Origin: Channa striata
Lineage: Eukaryota > Chordata > Actinopteri > Anabantiformes > Channidae
Assembly (NCBI GenBank): GCA_033026295.1
Contig: CM065182.1
Span: 13,702,001-13,766,000, forward strand
Reading direction: 5' to 3'
Length of the DNA: 64,000 nt
The translations under genes were made by a program, and so were the position numbers. Each line of letters begins with the position of its first letter. The first letter of the stretch is position 1. Shown here one piece after another: positions 59,901 through 64,000 of the stretch. The notes under the pieces were generated by a model. The model made no database searches. It had not been told where the DNA came from and worked only from the letters and a program-made list of their open reading frames with translations.

Positions 59901-62451
59901 AATAGAAATTTTTTATCTAAAATATCAACAAATTTAAGAGGCCTAATGCATGTCCTAATGCAAGACATTTCGTGACTATCAATTGTTGTTGAGATATTTA
60001 ATTACAATCAAAATAATCAAATAATCAAAAACATGGTGACACCAGAGAAAAAGTGAAGGATCATGAAAAGTCAGTCTAGCTTTCGTGTCAGTGCATCCAG
60101 TAGCTGTTGAGACATTTCAGTCTGGACCAACTTAGTGGACTGACTGTCCAACCAGCACTGGCATTCCTAAAAAGTACAAATAATTTTCAAAGCAGGGTTA
60201 TGTTCACTGAAAGTACATCTAAACCAAATTTGCTGGGTCATTCTCAGTACTTACAGCAAATATCTACAGCATAGCTATACTTGAAAAAAGTCAGTGGCAA
60301 TATTTTGGTGATGCTTCAAAGATGAATAGCGATGTGAACCTAATGAAGATGCCCCCTGCTGATTGTGTTTCAGGCAATGCCATCAGCTCCATGGGAATCT
60401 CGGCACCTCCTCCTGTGGAAAACACTCCTGTGCCAGCTTCTCAGCCCCCACCACGCGTCTACCAGGAGAGGGTCCACGTCAGAGTTAACACTCTCCCTGA
60501 ATTAAACAGTGTAAGTGTTCTGTGCCTCCTCACTGTCTCACCATATGCTTGTGTTAGACTCACTCCGTGAGCCGAACTGAAGAAGTTGTTGACTGTATAT
60601 CAGGTGGTTAACACCTAAGTATCACAAGAACTGTAGAGGGAAGATGAGCCTAGCAGCTTTCTGCACATGTAACCTCAGAATGTTTCTCTCTCCGTCCCTT
60701 CGCCATCCTTCCTCTCATTGTGGCATTAAGGATTAGCCGTAGGTGTTTGCAGCATTAGACACAATATTCATGTATGCACACGCATCTGCTCCATATTCCC
60801 CATTTTCTTGCCATCCTGCTTATTCCACATTTCCACTTCCTCCCTTCCCCAAATCGCATACAGCACTGAAACTGTGCTGCATAATGAACATACAGCTATA
60901 CAATTTATTTAAAGATGATGCATTTCTTATTACTGTATGTAGCCCTGAATAGGCTCAAATGATGAATTTTTTGCTGCAATGTATGTAAACTAGAGTTACA
61001 TGTTATCAGGCTTCACATTTGTTTTCACAAAAATCTCAGTTGCCTAATAAAACATTAAAAATGTAAAATGGATCATGGAAATGCTGCAACACTAAAAGAA
61101 AGCAGCAAGTTCAAGCGTTCTCATGTAGTTTTGAGGCCAGTGATGTGCCAAGGCCTTTTGGAAATAGATATGAAGAGCAAAACTCAGGCTCAAGCAAAGA
61201 TTAAAATGAATGTTCAGCCTCTTTCCATTCACTCAATCTTCATCATCATCTTCATCCTCAGGATGAAATCCAAATTTGTTGTGTTTCTGCGGCTTTGCGC
61301 TACTGTATTCCCCCCCAGCCAAACTTTCTCTATCATGGGTAGAAAACTTTCCATACTTTGAGGAATTTGAGGGAAATGCTTTTGAAACACAGGAGTAATA
61401 CATATTGAAGGTAACTTAAATGACCTTAAACTAACGCTTTTACTTTAAAAAAATTTTAAAGGACAGCTGACAGCTGTCCACAGCCTGCTGCCGTCAGTCA
61501 TTCATGTCACCTACTGCCGGTGGAAGCTGTCTGTCAAGAGAACAAAAACCGAAACAACGTATTTGGAGCAAACGCTCGTTGGTTTAGAATCAAACGACTG
61601 CAGAGAAACATACGGATTTTGCGAACAATGGAGAGCAGCGAGTGCAGTATGTTCACTGTACACGTTATAGTCTCCTCTCTACAGCTTTACCCTCCACAGA
61701 CGCTCCTCGGCTTTGAAAAGGCTTGTGTGGGAGGGAGGACAGATCATCGTCTGCCAGTAGCAGCAGGTCACATGGCACAAGGCCCTCGTGCTTGATGCAG
61801 CCACGGCTTGTCATTACTTATGATGTTTGTATTTGTATTTCTGTCAGCAGAAAACCGACAATTATTATAGTGGACATACTGGTTGTGAGCCAAGAAACCA
61901 CTGAAGAAGTCTAGAAGAGGTTAATGATCTAGATCTGGGATTGGTGCCAGTACATAGCTAATGTTTTCTTAGACATAGTAAAAAAAAAGGTCAGTCTACA
62001 AAAATACAAAGACTTTTGCAGTTGTAATGCAGAGATGTAAATAAATGTATTTGTTCAATGATCGAAGTGAGACACTACAGTCACATAATCGGTTAACGTC
62101 TTTGCAGTTTTGGCTCCAGCTTTTGATATTGTGGATATGTATGTACGAGGGTATTATGATATGTAGTTTGAAAATGTGTGTTTACGCCGACTTTGCCTTG
62201 CTCCCTGCTTCACCACTTCTGTTAATAGGAAGAATTGCTCTCTTTTATAGATGGAGGACAGCGAGGAAGAGGAGCGTGAGGAGGAAGAAAGCGACGAGTT
62301 CAACGTCATCCCACCATATTCTGAGAAGGACTCTAACACTGAGTCAGTAGCTACAGGGAGTCAGCGGGGAGCAGCCAGCCAGCCGCTACCTGTGTTACCG
62401 TTACTGCTACTGGCTGTGTTCATCCTGGACTGGGAGTGTTGGAGCTACTGA
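44915..62451 (+). CDS. gfra4: GDNF family receptor alpha (GFRA4-like), GPI-anchored RET co-receptor
   Basis: Binds a GDNF-family ligand at the cell surface and presents it to the RET tyrosine kinase. Eight exons join to 1362 nt (453 residues): 44915-44969, 54203-54463, 54568-54660, 54743-55112, 57977-58086, 58524-58658, 60374-60510 and 62251-62451. Residues 1-19 form a signal peptide (hydrophobic MMIIGLLLNVF). Domain 1 (about 27-103) has eight Cys. Domain 2 (about 148-247) has the family motif CNRQKCHKALRRF and the RRRKTI ligand-site region. Domain 3 (about 252-344) has RSRFADF and MTPNYVSNSS, an N-glycosylation site. A Pro-rich then acidic stalk precedes a hydrophobic GPI-signal tail. The VSPYEE and NIEMSRMASI segment matches what I remember of chicken GFRA4, favouring gfra4 over gfra1 or gfra2; the a/b fish paralogue is not determinable. 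Confidence 0.88.
47506..47738 (+). mobile_element. 5'-truncated LINE tail with 14-bp target-site duplication
   Basis: A 14-base word (tagttgaaatattt) is repeated exactly at 47506-47519 and 47725-47738, flanking about 205 bp of insert. One insert frame reads GRPRRRYMDVLTEDMR and later WKRMIRCGNP before a TGA. This resembles the end of a non-LTR reverse transcriptase protein. The element ends in an AGT-repeat tail. It is a dead 3' fragment in gfra4 intron 1. The clade (RTE-like) is a guess. Confidence 0.8.
49799..49814. repeat. (AT)n tract
   Basis: Short alternating AT run followed by gtatttg. Confidence 0.8.
50330..50520 (+). mobile_element. Tc1/mariner-like transposase remnant
   Basis: One frame from about 50396 reads ESIMIWGRFAAK, resembling the 'vMvWGcFs' region of Tc1-type transposases. 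It is followed by gttcacttacttcttacac, which resembles a transposon end. Stops and frame changes surround it. It is a short fossil; family assignment is from memory. Confidence 0.4.
54203..54463 (+). CDS. gfra4: gfra4 exon 2: domain 1
   Basis: Acceptor CCCACAG, donor GCAG|GTAGGT, phase 1 on both sides. Encodes the N-terminal Cys-rich domain with eight cysteines, from LDCLVAEQGC to CLRVYW. Confidence 0.9.
54568..54660 (+). CDS. gfra4: gfra4 exon 3: domain 1-2 linker
   Basis: Acceptor TTGTTTTAG, donor GCAG|GTATCG. Encodes AYDEYEVSPYEELKIN and NIEMSRMASIIA; the SPYE motif is shared by GFRA1 and GFRA2. Confidence 0.9.
54743..55112 (+). CDS. gfra4: gfra4 exon 4: domain 2
   Basis: Acceptor TTCTCCAG, donor GCAG|GTAAGA, phase 2 at the end. 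Encodes the central ligand-binding domain. Near the end, between CSYEE and KPNC, there are extra residues compared with GFRA1 and GFRA2. Confidence 0.93.
55113..57976 (+). other. gfra4 intron 4
   Basis: 2.9 kb, AT-rich, containing the Tc1-like fossil at 56.3-57.5 kb and a C-run at about 56082-56092. Confidence 0.8.
56336..57548 (+). mobile_element. Tc1-like DNA transposon fossil with terminal inverted repeats
   Basis: Positions 56338-56366 and the reverse complement of 57518-57546 agree at 23 of 29 bases, marking inverted ends of a 1.2-kb element; TA follows the right end at 57549-57550. The interior carries decayed Tc1 transposase reading such as DKTTVEFF (near 56945), EALHKVEGKINAVQYQ (near 57078) and VLQQD (near 57177), broken by stops and frameshifts. 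It is immobile. It sits in gfra4 intron 4, same orientation as the gene. Confidence 0.75.
57977..58086 (+). CDS. gfra4: gfra4 exon 5: domain 3, first part
   Basis: Acceptor GTTTCAG, donor ATAG|GTGAGA. Encodes SRFADFQHNCQ to CLKAYAGLI, the family's SRLADF...C and CL..YxGLIG region. Confidence 0.92.
58524..58658 (+). CDS. gfra4: gfra4 exon 6: domain 3, second part
   Basis: Acceptor TGTAACAG, donor CTGC|GTGAGT. Encodes GTIMTPNYVSNSSTEVS, including an N-glycosylation site, then WCTCDGSGNEWQGC to NNICL. Confidence 0.92.
58659..60373 (+). other. gfra4 intron 6 with a candidate enhancer block
   Basis: 1.7 kb. Positions 58900-59430 are repeat-free, with TAAT/ATTA cores and near-palindromic text, and look like a conserved noncoding element. 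Sequence texture is the only evidence. Confidence 0.3.
60351..60362 (-). promoter_or_regulatory. CTCF-like motif (reverse orientation)
   Basis: GCCCCCTGCTGA matches the reverse complement of the CTCF core at 11 of 12 positions. It lies just before gfra4 exon 7. Confidence 0.35.
60374..60510 (+). CDS. gfra4: gfra4 exon 7: end of domain 3 and Pro-rich stalk
   Basis: Acceptor TGTTTCAG, donor AACAGT|GTAAGT, phase 0. Encodes NAISSMG followed by a Pro-rich, presumably flexible, stalk (SAPPPVENTPVPASQPPPR). Confidence 0.85.
62251..62451 (+). CDS. gfra4: gfra4 exon 8: acidic stalk and GPI-anchor signal
   Basis: Acceptor CTTTTATAG. The frame opens MEDSEEEEREEEESDEF, then a Ser/Gly/Ala-rich region where a GPI attachment site is expected. 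It ends with the hydrophobic PLPVLPLLLLAVFIL segment close to the C-terminus, as GPI signals do. The stop is at 62449-62451. Confidence 0.85.
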   Translation: MEDSEEEEREEEESDEFNVIPPYSEKDSNTESVATGSQRGAASQPLPVLPLLLLAVFILDWECWSY

Positions 62452-64000
62452 AGCCTCTGTCTAATCCTCCTCATGGCTCACTCTCACCGCCACTGTCAAA
62501 TCCATCACAGAACTCAGAACGAGCCGCAGAGGACAGCCGTGAAAGGAAAGAATTGGAAACATTTCTTTTTCTTAAATGCCCTGACTTTATTTTATGATTT
62601 AATTTGTCTTATCGCTGCCTCCTCAAGAGTTTAAAGATATCAGTAGTCCCGCAGTATCTGCCGCGTCTTTGCTCGAAAGGAAGGGTACAACGTGAGCAGG
62701 CATATGAGTGGATGGGAGAATTGAGAAGTGCTGTCTGGGCAAATACTCTATCTAGGGCCTGCTTCACACTCAAAGTACATCCCCTCTTTTAACAAGAAGC
62801 ACATTGCCCAAGGCCACATCCACTATACTATGCTCCCAAAAACCATAACCAGTCAACTCCATTGCAACTGGGCCTGAGCGCAGCGTTTGATTTCTATTTC
62901 ATGACTCATGTCACATCCGTTTCTCTGCTGCCCCTTTGGCTCTTCCTCTCCTTCCTGTGGTTTGAGTAAGATAACCCACTTTACAGCGAGCTAATAAGAA
63001 ACTGCACCAGACTTAAGCTGCTTTTGTACCGTTTTAAAAAAAAAATCACTACATTAAAAAAATCAGATAAGAAAAGTCTATAAAAGATCGAATGCTTCCT
63101 TAACCTTTGGTTCTTCTCAGTGTGTGCACCGAAACGCAGAGTGCAATAGTCACTATGCTCTGCTTCTTTTGTTAACACACCACTTAGTTTTATTCCCACC
63201 AGGGTAAGTGGCTGAAAATTCAACCACCGGCAAAAGTAATGATATCAAATTCTATTGTAGAAATGACGAGCAGTGAAAGGCAACATAAGCAATTACCACG
63301 CAATTCAAATTGCTCAGCATGCTGGGAAAGTCTGGAGAAAGGCTCAAGGGAGGACATAGCCAATTTACTGCTGTCATACCCTCTCCTTCTTTATCCTTAG
63401 GAGATGTGTTTTTAGTGCTCCTTCCCCATCATGTGCTTTAGGTGTTTTGGGAGCGAGATGTGGAGATGGAGACGGACACAGGAGGCTGTGAAGCCTGCTG
63501 GCTGCTTTGATCATTGAGCAGCACATTGAGCCATTCTCTCTGCCTGAAATATCTTTTGCTGATGTTAATGATTTTTTCTCTTATGGCTCATTTTCTTGTA
63601 AAATTACGCAGCTGCAGGGATGTAGGTAAAGAGAAGTATAGTGAAGTTCTTTTTATGATAGATAAACTTGTGTAATTTGAGGATGAGTTTGCAAGAAATG
63701 ACTTGACTGAGAGGGAGGGAACTTTCTTACACTGTATATTGTGCATTTACTTTTGTTAAGAACATTTCTCGTGTGTTATGTAGGATTTACAGTTCACTGA
63801 CCGTGTAGAAATAAATCGGAACAGAATGAAGCGAACAGCTACACTCGCTCACCCCATCCCACAGCAGAGCCAACATTTGGCTGATTTGGACATTGGCAAT
63901 ACATTTAAACCAGAATCGGATGTTTGAATGTGACATGAATGGGCAGTATGGCCCCACTGCGTTTTTTTTTTGTTTTTGTTGTTGCTGTTTTTGCTGTTTT
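62452..64000 (+). other. gfra4 3' UTR and downstream DNA
   Basis: No further coding sequence is seen. AATAAA at 63810-63815 is the clearest poly(A) hexamer in the remaining sequence, which would give a 1.4-kb 3' UTR. The true end may lie beyond the window. Confidence 0.4.

Noticed and set aside
1..64000. CRISPR arrays, bacterial operons or phage-like systems
   Set aside because: Tandem repeats here are simple microsatellites without spacer structure, and all genes are intron-containing vertebrate genes.
1..64000. tRNA or rRNA genes
   Set aside because: No stretch with convincing A and B box plus cloverleaf was found by eye; short tRNA-like words belong to the SINE at 12.2 kb.

Overview
The window is animal nuclear DNA, almost certainly from a teleost fish. 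It is AT-rich, with vertebrate GT/AG introns, dinucleotide and GATA microsatellites, a teleost-type SINE, a LINE tail and Tc1-like transposon fossils. It holds three vertebrate genes, each identified from its translated exons. No bacterial-type operon, CRISPR array or convincing novel protein family is present. Products were recognised from remembered family sequences; no database search was possible.

Layout. (1) Positions 1-19.5 kb hold no convincing coding exon. CpG-richer DNA lies at about 1.2-3.1 kb with a good splice donor at 3099/3100, followed by AT-rich DNA with repeats and several stretches that look like conserved noncoding elements. I read this as 5' intronic or regulatory DNA of zbtb20. 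(2) 19.5-36.3 kb (+) is zbtb20, a BTB/POZ and five-C2H2 zinc-finger repressor. It has one upstream exon (19508-19652) that appears homologous to the mammalian N-terminal coding exon but carries an in-frame stop. Two coding exons (20800-22335 and 24310-24845) and a probable 11.4-kb 3' UTR ending near 36.3 kb follow. (3) 36.3-39.3 kb lies between two convergent genes and contains an isolated CpG-rich patch at about 37.93-38.43 kb. (4) 39.26-41.57 kb (-) is a complete four-exon mitochondrial ADP/ATP carrier gene (slc25a5-like, 298 residues). (5) 41.9-44.4 kb is AT-rich intergenic DNA with one strong CTCF-like motif. (6) 44.5-63.8 kb (+) is a complete eight-exon GDNF-family receptor alpha gene, best matched to gfra4 (453 residues, GPI-anchor signal). 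Its introns hold a 5'-truncated LINE with a perfect 14-bp target duplication and a 1.2-kb Tc1-like fossil with recognisable inverted repeats.

The three genes do not form one pathway: a nuclear repressor, an inner-mitochondrial-membrane carrier and a cell-surface co-receptor. Their human counterparts lie on three chromosomes, so the cluster reflects fish genome rearrangement. The points most worth a second look are the eroded zbtb20 N-terminal exon, the very long zbtb20 3' UTR and its internal structures, the orphan CpG patch between convergent genes, the orientation of CTCF-like motifs around gfra4, and the insert between gfra4 domains 2 and 3.
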